A stretch of 64,000 bases of DNA from Bradyrhizobium sp. B124 (GTDB lineage: Bacteria > Pseudomonadota > Alphaproteobacteria > Rhizobiales > Xanthobacteraceae), in assembly GCF_038967635.1 (NCBI RefSeq), contig NZ_CP152413.1, forward strand, positions 1,922,001 through 1,986,000. Reading direction: 5' to 3'. Position 1 is the first letter of the stretch; every line of letters begins with the position of its first letter. The notes beneath the pieces are model-generated. The model was not told where the DNA came from, searched no databases, and was given only the letters and a program-made list of their open reading frames with translations. The position numbers were made by a program, and so were the translations under genes. Below are positions 1-9,583 of the stretch, one piece after another.

Positions 1-516
1 GCGTCGGGTCTTGGCGGCAAGGTCACGATCAGCCATGCCTACGCGCTCGGCGAAGTGGCTAGCGACGTGGCTCAGCGTACCGCGCAGCAGCTTGCCGAGG
101 CCGGCGTCGCCATTTTCACCAATGCTCCCGGTGCGCACGCATTTCCGCCCGTGTTGCTGCTTCGCGATGCCGGTGTCACCGTGCTCTCAGGTAACGACAA
201 CATCCGCGATTCCTGGTGGCCCTACGGCGACGGCGACCTGCTCGAACGCGCAATGATGGTCGGCTATCGCTCAGGGTTCAACACGGACGATCAATTGGCC
301 GCGGCCTTTGACATGGTGACGACCAGCGCAGCGCGCGCGCTTGGCCTCAAGGATTACGGCCTCACGGTCGGCGGGATCGCGGATTTTGTCGTGCTGGATG
401 CCCGGCATGTCCAGGAGGCCGTGGTCGCTCGTCCCAAGCCACGTGATGTCTACAAGGCCGGCCGACTCGTCGCGCAGGGTGGCGTGATGGTTGCGGCCGG
501 CGCCCGGAAGCAGTGA
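1..516 (+). CDS. Amidohydrolase, cytosine deaminase-like (C-terminal part)
   Basis: The frame is open from base 1, so the gene begins before the window; about 171 C-terminal residues are present. It resembles metal-dependent cytosine deaminases and related amidohydrolases. A conserved His lies in ISHAYALG near the window start, and the SGNDNIRDSWWPYGDGD stretch matches the position of the catalytic Asp loop in CodA-type enzymes. A typical C-terminal beta-sandwich tail (GGIADFVVLDA, then RDVYKAGRLV) follows. The substrate is inferred to be a cyclic amide or amidine; cytosine itself cannot be asserted. The TetR gene 142 bases downstream is on the same strand and may control it. Confidence 0.85.
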   Translation, partial: ASGLGGKVTISHAYALGEVASDVAQRTAQQLAEAGVAIFTNAPGAHAFPPVLLLRDAGVTVLSGNDNIRDSWWPYGDGDLLERAMMVGYRSGFNTDDQLAAAFDMVTTSAARALGLKDYGLTVGGIADFVVLDARHVQEAVVARPKPRDVYKAGRLVAQGGVMVAAGARKQ

Positions 517-658
517 ACATGCAGGAAACGCCCTTGACGAACAGTCGCAATGCCGATCTCAATCCCAGCTGCTTGCGCCGGGAAACGGTCCGCTGCCCGA
601 TATGGCCTGACGCGGACGTGCCCTGCGTGAATACCCGAGCCAAGGCAAGGTTGACGCC

Positions 659-1396
659 GTGACAGAAACGACAGCACCGACCAGCCCCACCCGCAGCACC
701 ACACGCGGAAAGCGGCCGCGCGACTCCGCGCTCACCAAGGAAGCGATCCTGCGCGCCGCGACCTTCGAGTTCTGCCACAATGGCCTCGGCGGCGCACGGG
801 TCGAGGCCATCGCGCAGCGCGCCAAGGCCAACATGCGCCTGCTCTATGCCTATTTCGGCGACAAGAACGGGCTCTACATAGCCGTCCTCGAGGACGTCTA
901 CACCGAAATTCGCGCGGCCGAACAGCGGCTGAACCTGGATGATCTCGAGCCGATCGCCGCAATGAGCGGGTTGATCGATTTCACATTCACCTTCTTCGGA
1001 CAGCACCAGAACTACATCGCGCTGATCAACACCGAGAACCTTCAGCGCGGGCGCAATATGCGCAAGTCGCGCAAGATTGCCGATCTCACTTTGCCCCTGG
1101 TTGCAAGCATCGAAAGCATTCTGCGGCGCGGCGTGGCAGCGGGCCTGTTTCGCGGTGACGTCGATCCCATCCAGCTCTATGTCTCAATCACTGCGATGAG
1201 CTATTTCCACGTTTCCAACCGGTACACATTGTCGGCGATGTTCGACAAAGACCTCGGCGCGTCGGACTGGCTTGAACTGCGCCGCGAGCATGCGCAGGAC
1301 ATGATCCTGACCTGGCTGACGGCCCCTGCCGGGGGACGCAAGGACAAGTCAGCAGGATCGAAGGCGACGACGCGCCTCAGCAAGCCGTCCCGCTAG
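659..1396 (+). CDS. TetR/AcrR family transcriptional regulator
   Basis: This is a 245-residue repressor-type protein. The N-terminal helix-turn-helix spans roughly residues 25-70 (ILRAATFEFCHNGLGGARVEAIAQ, then MRLLYAYFGDKNGLYIAVL). The C-terminal helical ligand domain contains the NLQRGRNMRKS segment seen in a common TetR subgroup with an added C-terminal domain. The start is taken as GTG at 659; no better ATG precedes the HTH. A low-complexity basic tail closes the protein. It lies between the amidohydrolase and the convergent gamma-glutamyltransferase, and the palindrome upstream of the latter (3059-3090) is a plausible target. The ligand is unknown. Confidence 0.9.
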   Translation: MTETTAPTSPTRSTTRGKRPRDSALTKEAILRAATFEFCHNGLGGARVEAIAQRAKANMRLLYAYFGDKNGLYIAVLEDVYTEIRAAEQRLNLDDLEPIAAMSGLIDFTFTFFGQHQNYIALINTENLQRGRNMRKSRKIADLTLPLVASIESILRRGVAAGLFRGDVDPIQLYVSITAMSYFHVSNRYTLSAMFDKDLGASDWLELRREHAQDMILTWLTAPAGGRKDKSAGSKATTRLSKPSR

Positions 1397-1448
1397 CGGG
1401 GCAAGCCGCACGACGCAATATCGTGCGGATCGCGCGCCGGGAATGCCC

Positions 1449-3041
1449 TCAGCGGGTCGCAACGACGCCGTCACTGCGCGGATCGCTAGCTCCTTCCATC
1501 AAGCCGTCCGGATGCCAGACGATCGCGCCGGCGTGTCCCATGACCTCCTCGAACGGACCGGTCACCTGGATGTCATGGCCGAGTGCGCGGAGCTGTTCGA
1601 TGATCGCGGAATCGAAGCGGGATTCGATCTTCAGATTGTTGTTTTCCTCGCCCCAGGTGCGACCGAGCAACCAGCGCGGCGCCGTGATCGCCGACTGCAG
1701 CTCCTGACCGTGCATGGCGTAACGGGAGAAGATAGCGGCCTGGGTCTGCGGCTGTCCCTCTCCGCCCATCGTGCCGAAGGAGATCAGCCGCCCATCGCCG
1801 AGTTCGGCCATCGCCGGCTGGATCGTGTGGAACGGCAGGCGTCCCGGATCCAACCGATTGGTATCGGTCTCGCTGAGGCTGAAGCTCGTTCCGCGATTTT
1901 GCCAGGTGACTCCGCTCTCGGGGAGGATGACGCCCGAACCAAATTCCCAGTAGACGCTTTGAATGAAGCTGACGCTGAGTCCGTTGCGATCGGTCGCAGC
2001 AAGCCACACCGTATCGCCCTGCTTGGACGGATCGGGCCACGGCGCGGCGCGGCGGTCGGAGACCGTTTCGTGAAGCGCGGCGAGCGACTCCTCGGACAGG
2101 AATTCAGCGGCCGGCCGCTTCATGTAGTCGGGATCGGTCACATGGCCGTTGCGAATACGGAACGCTGCTTTCGTGCATTCGACGAGCCTGTGCAGATGAT
2201 CGACGCCATCGGCTTCGCCAGCGATGCGCCGGGCATAAAGCGCCAGGATCAGGAGCGAGGCCAGCCCCTGCGTCGGCGGGGGCATGTTGAAGACCTTGTG
2301 TCCGGACACCTCGACCGACAGCGGCGTCACCAGCGATGCCTGATGCCGCTCCAGATCAGCGAGCCGCAGCGGGCTCCCCACCCGATCGAGGTCGGCCGCC
2401 ATCGAGCGCGCCAGTTCGCCGCGATAGAAATCAGACAGCCCGGCCTTGGCCAGACGCCGCAGCGTCTCGGCGACACGCGGCTGCCGCAGCCGCGCACCGA
2501 GCGCGAGCGGGGTGCCTTGCGGCAGATAAACCTCGGCATAGCCGGGCACACCTTCGAGCTCATGCCGCTTCCTGCGGATGTTCTCGTGTAGCGTGCTGGT
2601 GACGGCCACGCCCTCCTCGGCATGCCGGATCGCGGGCTCGAGCAGCCGCGCCATCGGCAGCCGGCCGTCATGACGATCGCGGCTGAGTTCATAGGCCTTC
2701 TGCCAGCCATCGACGGTCCCGGCAACGGTGAGCGCGGCCAGCGGGCCGCGGCCAGGAATGCTGCTGCAGCCACGCTCGCGATACCAGCCGCGATCCGCCG
2801 CCATCGCGGCGCGTCCGCAAGCCTGAATCCCGACCGGCATCGAACCGGCGCGGCCGACCAGCCAGAAGCTGTCGCCACCGAGGCCGTTCATATGCGGATA
2901 GACCACGGCAATCGTCGCGGCCGCGGCGATCATCGCCTCAATGGCATTGCCACCTTCCGACAGGACCGCGAGTCCAGCCTGCGCCGCCAGGTGGTGCGGC
3001 GCGGTCACCATGCCGCCATAGCTTCGTTTTGTCTGCAACAT
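1449..3041 (-). CDS. Gamma-glutamyltransferase family protein
   Basis: The 530-residue protein belongs to the Ntn-hydrolase gamma-glutamyltransferase family, which autocleaves at a conserved Thr to give two subunits. That Thr is expected at about residue 344 in the GDTVWLAATD motif. The downstream segment GLSVSFIQSVYWEFGSG and the glycine-rich FGTMGGEGQPQ loop fit the small subunit. No signal peptide is apparent (MLQTKRSYGGMVTAPHHLA), so it is probably cytoplasmic like YwrD-type members rather than periplasmic Ggt. It is convergent with the TetR gene, with 52 bases between them. A 12-bp-arm palindrome lies directly upstream. The true substrate (glutathione, other gamma-glutamyl or acyl amides) is not determined by sequence. 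Confidence 0.93.
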   Translation of the reverse strand: MLQTKRSYGGMVTAPHHLAAQAGLAVLSEGGNAIEAMIAAAATIAVVYPHMNGLGGDSFWLVGRAGSMPVGIQACGRAAMAADRGWYRERGCSSIPGRGPLAALTVAGTVDGWQKAYELSRDRHDGRLPMARLLEPAIRHAEEGVAVTSTLHENIRRKRHELEGVPGYAEVYLPQGTPLALGARLRQPRVAETLRRLAKAGLSDFYRGELARSMAADLDRVGSPLRLADLERHQASLVTPLSVEVSGHKVFNMPPPTQGLASLLILALYARRIAGEADGVDHLHRLVECTKAAFRIRNGHVTDPDYMKRPAAEFLSEESLAALHETVSDRRAAPWPDPSKQGDTVWLAATDRNGLSVSFIQSVYWEFGSGVILPESGVTWQNRGTSFSLSETDTNRLDPGRLPFHTIQPAMAELGDGRLISFGTMGGEGQPQTQAAIFSRYAMHGQELQSAITAPRWLLGRTWGEENNNLKIESRFDSAIIEQLRALGHDIQVTGPFEEVMGHAGAIVWHPDGLMEGASDPRSDGVVATR

Positions 3042-3058
3042 CAGCCGTCTCTCCCAAG

Positions 3059-3090
3059 CACGGTATGTAATAATATTTTTACTTACCGTG
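3059..3090. promoter_or_regulatory. Palindromic operator upstream of the gamma-glutamyltransferase gene
   Basis: Two 12-base arms (CACGGTATGTAA at 3059-3070 and TTACTTACCGTG at 3079-3090) pair with one mismatch around an 8-base AT-rich centre. The site starts 18 bases upstream of the GGT start codon, so it would cover the promoter. The size fits a TetR or GntR dimer site; the TetR at 659-1396 is the nearest candidate. Binding is inferred, not shown. Confidence 0.6.
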
Positions 3091-3192
3091 TCAAGGCGCC
3101 AGGGACCGCTCTTTGAGATACGGGCGCCGGGCCGTCGATCTCGTCACCGGGACTGGCCATTGCAGTTCGGCACCGTGATCATTGCATAAAGC

Positions 3193-4080
3193 TCAGGCAG
3201 CTGCCACCTCGTGACCCGCCATCACTTCCAGCGCTCTCAGAATTGCGGAATGATCCCAGGCCTTGCCGCCGAGCGCGGTGCAGGCGTTGAACAGCTGCTG
3301 GGCTGCTGCGGTGCCCGGCAGCGACAGTCCGAGCGCCCGCGCACCTTCCAGCGCGAGGTTGAGATCCTTCTGATGCAACTCGATGCGAAAGCCCGGATCG
3401 AAATTGCGCTTCAGCATGCGCTCGCCGTGCACTTCAAGGATCCGGGACGAGGCAAAGCCGCCCATCAACGCCTTGCGCACCAGCGCGGGATCGGCGCCCG
3501 CCTTGGACGCGAACAGCAGGGCCTCGCTCACCGCCTCGATGGTCAACGCCACGATGATCTGGTTCGCAACCTTGGTGGTCTGGCCGTCGCCATTGCCGCC
3601 GACATGCGTGACATTCTTCCCCATCGCGTCGAACAGCGGCTTCATCGCGTTGAACGCCCGCTCCCGCCCGCCGACCATGATGGTCAGGCTTGCCGCCTTT
3701 GCACCGACCTCGCCGCCGGAGACCGGCGCGTCGAGGTAGTCGGCTCCGAGCGCATCGATCTTCCGTGCAAACTCCTTCGTCGCCAGCGGCGAAATCGAGC
3801 TCATATCGACCACGATCATGCCCTTGGACACCCCCTCCGCGACGCCGCCCTGACCGAACAGCACGGCTTCGACATGCGGCGTATCCGGCACCATGATGAT
3901 CACGGCATCCGCTTCCTGCGCCACTTGCCTCGCGGACTCGCAAGCGACGGCGCCGGCTGCAATCAGGTCCGGCGGAAGCGGCGCGACGTCGTGCAGGAAC
4001 AGGCGATAGCCGGCAGCCAGGAGGTGGCTCGCCATCGGACGTCCCATGGTGCCGAGCCCGATGAATCCTATGTCTTTCAT
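3193..4080 (-). CDS. glxR: 2-hydroxy-3-oxopropionate reductase (tartronate semialdehyde reductase)
   Basis: This 295-residue beta-hydroxyacid dehydrogenase reduces tartronate semialdehyde to D-glycerate with NAD(P)H. The N-terminal Rossmann motif GFIGLGTMGRPMA is clear. The substrate loop DAPVSGGEVGA and the catalytic Lys in TTKVANQ (about residue 170) are all present. Length is normal for the family. It is the last gene of the minus-strand set gcl, hyi, glxR, which together convert two glyoxylates to glycerate. The gap to hyi holds an intergenic palindromic repeat, so it might have its own promoter. Confidence 0.93.
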   Translation of the reverse strand: MKDIGFIGLGTMGRPMASHLLAAGYRLFLHDVAPLPPDLIAAGAVACESARQVAQEADAVIIMVPDTPHVEAVLFGQGGVAEGVSKGMIVVDMSSISPLATKEFARKIDALGADYLDAPVSGGEVGAKAASLTIMVGGRERAFNAMKPLFDAMGKNVTHVGGNGDGQTTKVANQIIVALTIEAVSEALLFASKAGADPALVRKALMGGFASSRILEVHGERMLKRNFDPGFRIELHQKDLNLALEGARALGLSLPGTAAAQQLFNACTALGGKAWDHSAILRALEVMAGHEVAAA

Positions 4081-4110
4081 TTGTCGTCGCTCCTGTCAGC
4101 CGGATTGGAT

Positions 4111-4183
4111 GTTTTCCTGCGAAGCGGATACCGCTTCGCGTGGAGAAAACGCGTCAAAACTATTCGATCGGAACGCAAAAGCT

Positions 4184-4186
<3 letters not shown>
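4111..4186. repeat. Bradyrhizobium-type intergenic palindromic repeat
   Basis: Between glxR and hyi lies a hairpin-forming stretch with the perfect inverted repeat GAAGCGG-ATA-CCGCTTC at 4121-4137, followed by GAGAAAACGCGTCAAAAC. The same sequence theme (TTGACGCGTTTTCT, ACGCGAA) recurs in inverse orientation at 54272-54327. From general knowledge this is a dispersed element of Bradyrhizobium and Rhodopseudomonas intergenic regions. It runs up to the stop codon of hyi. Confidence 0.6.
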
Positions 4187-4969
<783 letters not shown>

Positions 4970-5007
4970 GGTTGGAATCTCCGCTTGGGGCAGCGCTAAT
5001 GATGTCG

Positions 5008-6795
5008 TCAGGCCGGCAACAGCGTGCCGGATCGTTGTGCGCTCGGCACATCATCGAGCGGGAGATCGAGCACCTCCTCGAATTCGACGATGTTGTCGAT
5101 CTCCGTTCCCATCGCGATATTGGTGACCCGCTCGAGAATGAACTCCACCACCACGGGCACGCGATACTTGGCCATCAACTCGCGCGCGGTCGCGAACGCG
5201 GCCTGAGCCTCGTTCGGATCCGTCACACGGATCGCCTTGCAGCCGAGCCCCTCCGCGACGGTCACGTGGTCGACGCCGTAGGCGCCGATCTCGGGTGCGT
5301 TGATGTTCTCGAACGAGAGCTGGACGTGATAGTCCATGTCGAAGCCGCGCTGCGCCTGCCGGATCAGCCCGAGATATGAATTGTTCACGACGACGTGGAT
5401 GTAGGGCAGATTGAACTGCGCTCCGACCGCGAGCTCCTCGATCAGGAACTGGAAGTCGTAGTCGCCCGACAGCGCGACAATGTCGCGATCGGGATCGGCG
5501 GCGCGCACGCCGAGCGCAGCAGGCAGTGTCCAGCCGAGCGGACCGGCCTGCCCGGCGTTGATCCAGTTGCGCGGCTGATAGACGTTGAGGAACTGGGCAC
5601 CCGCGATCTGCGACAATCCGATCACCGTCACGTAGCAGGTATCGCGGCCGAACGCCTTGTTCATCTCCTCGTAGACGCGCTGCGGCTTGATCGGGATGTT
5701 CTCGAAGTGACTCTTGCGCAGCATCGAGCGCTTGCGGTCGCGACAGGCCGCAGGCCAGGCCTGCCGATCGCGCAGCTTGCCGGACTTCCGCCACTCCCGG
5801 GCTATGGTCACGAACATTTCCAGCGCGGCCTTGGCGTCCGACACGATGCCGAGGTCCGGATTGAAGACCCGTCCGATCTGTGTCGGCTCGATGTCGACAT
5901 GGACGAATTTGCGACCCTTGGTGTAGGTCTCGACCGAACCGGTATGCCGGTTGGCCCAGCGGTTTCCGATGCCGAGCACGAAATCGGATTCGAGCATCGT
6001 GGCGTTGGCGTAGCGATGGCTGGTCTGCAAGCCGACCATGCCGGCCATCAGCGCGTGATCGTCCGGAATGGCGCCCCATGCCATCAGCGTCGGGACGACC
6101 GGAACGTTGACGGCTTCGGCGAAGGCGACGAGGAGCTCGGATGCATCGGCGTTGATCACGCCTCCGCCGGCCACGATCAGCGGCCGCTCGGCGGCGTTGA
6201 GCATTTCGAGCGCCTTCTCGATCTGCTTGCGTGTCGCCGCAGGCTTATAGACCGACAACGGCGAATAGGTCTCGTCGTCGAACTCGATCTCGGCCAGCTG
6301 CACATCGACGGGAAGATCGATCAGCACCGGTCCCGGCCGCCCCGACCGCATGACGTGGAAAGCCTGACTGAGCACGCGCGGCACCAGCGCCGGCTCGCGC
6401 ACGGTGACGGCCCATTTCGTCACCGGCTTTGCGATCGCCTCGATGTCGACGGCCTGGAAATCTTCCTTGTAGAGCCGCGCGCGCGGCGCCTGACCGGTGA
6501 TGCAGAGGATCGGAATCGAATCCGCGATCGCCGAATAGAGGCCGGTGATCATGTCGGTTCCGGCCGGGCCCGACGTGCCGATACAAACGCCGATATTGCC
6601 CGCTTTCGCCCTGGTGTAGCCTTCCGCCATGTGCGAGGCGCCTTCGACGTGGCGCGCCAGAATGTGCCGGATCGAGCCGTTGCGCTTCAGCGCGGAGTAA
6701 AGCGGGTTGATCGCGGCGCCGGGAACGCCGAACGCGCAGGTGATCCCCTCGCGCTCGAGAATGCGCACTGCTGCATCCACTGCTCGCATTTTCAT
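5008..6795 (-). CDS. gcl: Glyoxylate carboligase
   Basis: The 595-residue ThDP-dependent enzyme condenses two glyoxylates to tartronate semialdehyde and CO2. A Val replaces the usual catalytic Glu in [13 protein letters not shown] (about residue 50); this substitution is the hallmark separating glyoxylate carboligase from acetolactate synthases. The C-terminal ThDP motif [15 protein letters not shown] through [11 protein letters not shown] is intact. It is first in the gcl-hyi-glxR set. The upstream gap to the IclR gene contains a TTGGATTTTCC sequence (6872-6882) reminiscent of AllR-type boxes. Regulation by the neighbouring IclR protein is an inference. Confidence 0.96.
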   Translation of the reverse strand: MKMRAVDAAVRILEREGITCAFGVPGAAINPLYSALKRNGSIRHILARHVEGASHMAEGYTRAKAGNIGVCIGTSGPAGTDMITGLYSAIADSIPILCITGQAPRARLYKEDFQAVDIEAIAKPVTKWAVTVREPALVPRVLSQAFHVMRSGRPGPVLIDLPVDVQLAEIEFDDETYSPLSVYKPAATRKQIEKALEMLNAAERPLIVAGGGVINADASELLVAFAEAVNVPVVPTLMAWGAIPDDHALMAGMVGLQTSHRYANATMLESDFVLGIGNRWANRHTGSVETYTKGRKFVHVDIEPTQIGRVFNPDLGIVSDAKAALEMFVTIAREWRKSGKLRDRQAWPAACRDRKRSMLRKSHFENIPIKPQRVYEEMNKAFGRDTCYVTVIGLSQIAGAQFLNVYQPRNWINAGQAGPLGWTLPAALGVRAADPDRDIVALSGDYDFQFLIEELAVGAQFNLPYIHVVVNNSYLGLIRQAQRGFDMDYHVQLSFENINAPEIGAYGVDHVTVAEGLGCKAIRVTDPNEAQAAFATARELMAKYRVPVVVEFILERVTNIAMGTEIDNIVEFEEVLDLPLDDVPSAQRSGTLLPA

Positions 6796-6986
6796 CTGAT
6801 GATCCCGCTTCGCTATGAGTTGGCCTGAGTATGATCATCAGGCCCGCGATCATCGATCTCAACGCAATCGATTGGATTTTCCGCACAGTGGCAGCGCTTG
6901 CGATTTCCTGCATCTCTCCAAGAGATTAGCGCCTGCGAAACAATGGAAACCGGCAAAGCCGAGAACAGCAGCAGGCCTTGCGCCTG

Positions 6987-7832
6987 CTACGGTTGCGTGC
7001 GGCTGCTGCCGCGAAGCTCTGCCGAGAGCTCAGCTGCGATCTGATGCACGATGGCGCCGATCTCCGGCAAGCGCTCGTCCGTCAGCCGATCCGCCATCCC
7101 CGATACGGAAACCGCGGCGAACGGCTCGCTGCAATCGTTGAAGACAACCGCAGCCACGCAGCGCAGGCCGAGCCGCGCCTCTTCATCGTCCACCGCATAG
7201 CCCTGGCGTCGCACGGTCTCCAATTCCCTGAACAGCTCGCCCGGCCGAATGATCGACTTTTCCGTCAGGCGCGGCATGCCGCGACGGCGGATGATCGCGT
7301 TGATGTCTGCATCGGAATACGCGGCCAGCACCGCCTTCCCCACGCCCGACGCGATCAATGCCACGCGTCCGCCGACCTTGGTCAGCGAACGCATGATCTC
7401 CCGGCTTTCGATGCGGGATACGACGATGATGGAATCATCATCGACCACTGCAAGATTGGCGGTTTCCCTGGTCTGGTCGCGCAGCTTGCGCAGATAGGGC
7501 AATGCCCGCGCGGAAAAATTGCGCCGTCGCATGAAGGTCGAGCCGACCACGAAGCTTTGCGCGCCGATGTGCCACTTGGACTCCTCGCGGTCGAACTGCA
7601 CGAACCTGCGGTTCTCCAGCGTCGTCAGCAGCCGGTGAGCCGTCGACGGCGGCAAGCCGATGCGGATCGCAAGATCGGTCAGCCGATAGCCTTCGTCATC
7701 CTCTGCAAGCGCTTCCATGATTTGCATCGCGCGATCGACCGATTGAACGCCGCCGTCTCGCGCGTCCTGATCCGGCTGCGCGCGAAAATCGGGATCGGAC
7801 GGCTTGCGCCGGATCGGCTCTCTTTTCATCAC
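6987..7832 (-). CDS. IclR family transcriptional regulator
   Basis: A 281-residue protein with an N-terminal winged helix-turn-helix (about residues 27-85: GGVQSVDRAMQIMEAL, LTDLAIRIGLPPSTAHRLL) and a C-terminal IclR effector domain (DQTRETANLAVVDDDSIIVVSRIES). Family members sense small carboxylates such as glyoxylate or allantoin products. It lies directly upstream of gcl in the same orientation and divergent from the CBS gene. A palindrome at 7894-7912, some 60 bases before its start codon, may be its own operator. Target assignment is by context only. Confidence 0.92.
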   Translation of the reverse strand: MMKREPIRRKPSDPDFRAQPDQDARDGGVQSVDRAMQIMEALAEDDEGYRLTDLAIRIGLPPSTAHRLLTTLENRRFVQFDREESKWHIGAQSFVVGSTFMRRRNFSARALPYLRKLRDQTRETANLAVVDDDSIIVVSRIESREIMRSLTKVGGRVALIASGVGKAVLAAYSDADINAIIRRRGMPRLTEKSIIRPGELFRELETVRRQGYAVDDEEARLGLRCVAAVVFNDCSEPFAAVSVSGMADRLTDERLPEIGAIVHQIAAELSAELRGSSRTQP

Positions 7833-7893
7833 GACCTGCCCCTAACCGGTTGCGGTTCAGAACGAAATTGCTCGCCGACAACGAGCGTCACAA

Positions 7894-7912
7894 TTGGCAT
7901 ATGGCATACCAA
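7894..7912. promoter_or_regulatory. Candidate IclR operator
   Basis: An imperfect 19-base palindrome, TTGGCATATGGCATACCAA, has TTGG...CCAA outer arms. It lies in the divergent region between the IclR gene and the CBS-domain gene. Position and symmetry fit an autoregulatory site; nothing else supports it. Confidence 0.4.
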
Positions 7913-8067
7913 ACGACGCCCGAGTCAAGGCAGCAGAACCGAAGGATAGGTCAGCATTTTTGCCATTTTTCCTGCAGAACACGGTGATTCTTTTGTTTGA
8001 CTTCTGGGATAATGTATACCACGATTGCTTCTTAACGACCCAATGATGCAACCGGGAGGACCATGCC

Positions 8068-8481
8068 ATGTATGTCGGGGACATCCTTCGCACCAACAGT
8101 GCGCACGTGGTGACGATCGGCTCAAGCGAAACCGTGAGCATTGCGGCGAACCTGATGTACGCGAGCAATGTCGGCGCACTCGTGGTCAGGAACGGCTCGC
8201 GCAGCGTCGACGCCGCCGTGGTTGGAATGTTCAGCGAGCGCGATGTCGTCGCTGTGATCGCCGAGCGCGGCACGGGTGGCCTCGCCGCGAAGGTCGCGCA
8301 GTTCATTTCGCCGCGGCCGCTGGTGTCCTGCATTTCGCAGGATGCGCTCACCGATGTCGAGCATCTGATGGTGCGTCACGACATCCGCCATATCCCCGTC
8401 ATCGACAACGGCCGGCTCGTCGGCGTCGTGAGCATGCGGGACATCGGCTTTGCCCTGGAGGAAGCCGCCTGCGCGGCCTGA
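8068..8481 (+). CDS. CBS-domain protein
   Basis: A 137-residue protein made of two CBS domains, about residues 8-65 and 75-132. The pattern MFSERDVVAVIAERG in the first is matched by HIPVIDNGRLVGVVSMRDIG in the second. Such stand-alone CBS pairs bind adenine nucleotides and modulate other proteins. The start is ATG 8068, preceded by GGGAGGA at 8053-8059. It is divergent from the IclR gene and 85 bases ahead of a ketopantoate-reductase-like gene. Its partner is unknown. Confidence 0.9.
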   Translation: MYVGDILRTNSAHVVTIGSSETVSIAANLMYASNVGALVVRNGSRSVDAAVVGMFSERDVVAVIAERGTGGLAAKVAQFISPRPLVSCISQDALTDVEHLMVRHDIRHIPVIDNGRLVGVVSMRDIGFALEEAACAA

Positions 8482-8566
8482 CGGATTCTCCCAAGGCCAT
8501 TGCCACGCAACCCGGTTCGAGCCGTTGCGGCTCATGCTGTGCCCCCACTCTGCTCGCGAGGATTTC

Positions 8567-9583
8567 ATGAAGGTCTGCATCTACGGCGCCGGTGCCATCG
8601 GCGGCTATCTCGGTGTCGAATTTATGCGCGCTGGCGCCGATGTCAGCCTGGTCGCGCGTGGCGCGCATCTCGCCGCGATGCGGCAGAACGGCCTGAAGCT
8701 TCTGATCGGCGACGAGGCGCGCGTGGTGCATCCGCGCTGTACCGACAACCCGGCCGAACTCGGCGAGCAGGATTTCGTCATCATCTGCCTCAAGGCGCAT
8801 TCGATCACCGGCGTCATCGAACCGATGCGGCCGCTGCTCGGTGAGCGGACCCGCATCGTCACCGCCGTCAACGGCATTCCCTATTGGTATTTCTACAAGC
8901 ATGGCGGACGGCACGAGGGATCGGCGCTCGAGAGCATCGATCCCGGCGGACGGCAGTGGAACGAGCTCGACCCCGCGCGCGCCATCGGCTGCGTGGTCTA
9001 TCCCGCCACCGAAATCGAGGCGCCCGGCGTGATCCGCCACGTCTACGGCAACAGCTTTCCGCTCGGCGAACCCTCCGGTGAGATCACACCTGATGTCGAG
9101 CGGCTTGCCGCCTTGTTCGCGGCAGCGGGCATGAAGGCGCCGGTCCTCGACCGCATCCGCGACGAGATCTGGCTCAAGCTGTGGGGCAATGTCTGCTTCA
9201 ACCCGATCAGCGCCCTCACCCACGCGACCCTCGATGTGATCTGCACCAATCCCGGCACGCGCGCGCTGTCGAGGGCGATCATGCTGGAGGCCCAGGCGAT
9301 CGCGGAAAGCCTCGGCGTCAAGTTTCGGGTCGATGTCGAACGCCGCATCGAGGGCGCACGCAAGGTCGGCGCGCACAAGACCTCGATGCTGCAGGATCTC
9401 GAGCGTGGACGTCCCGTCGAGATCGATCCGCTGATCACCGTGGTGCAGGAGATGGGCCGGATGACAGGGATTGCGACGCCTGCCCTCGACGCGGTGCTGG
9501 CGCTGGTCGCGCAGCGCACCAGACTGGCAGGCCTCTATGACGGGGCGGCCGGCGTCGAAGCCCAATCGCTTGCGGTGGCGTGA
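8567..9583 (+). CDS. Ketopantoate reductase family protein (2-dehydropantoate 2-reductase-like)
   Basis: The 338-residue enzyme has an N-terminal NADP-binding motif CIYGAGAIGGYLG at residues 3-15 and the ApbA/PanE C-terminal domain. The C-terminal domain contains ARKVGAHKTSMLQDLERGRPVEID, the family's substrate-cleft motif. ATG 8567 is chosen because the Rossmann motif follows at once; an in-frame upstream extension would add unrelated residues. Many genomes carry several paralogues, so the real substrate may be another 2-oxoacid. The stop overlaps the GTG start of the next gene by three bases, implying translational coupling. Confidence 0.88.
   Translation: MKVCIYGAGAIGGYLGVEFMRAGADVSLVARGAHLAAMRQNGLKLLIGDEARVVHPRCTDNPAELGEQDFVIICLKAHSITGVIEPMRPLLGERTRIVTAVNGIPYWYFYKHGGRHEGSALESIDPGGRQWNELDPARAIGCVVYPATEIEAPGVIRHVYGNSFPLGEPSGEITPDVERLAALFAAAGMKAPVLDRIRDEIWLKLWGNVCFNPISALTHATLDVICTNPGTRALSRAIMLEAQAIAESLGVKFRVDVERRIEGARKVGAHKTSMLQDLERGRPVEIDPLITVVQEMGRMTGIATPALDAVLALVAQRTRLAGLYDGAAGVEAQSLAVA

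Noticed and set aside
3059..3090. Fourth member of the shared efflux operator family
   Set aside because: The arms (CACGGTANGTAA, 8-base spacer) do not match ACTATAC-C-GTATAGT in spacing or sequence.
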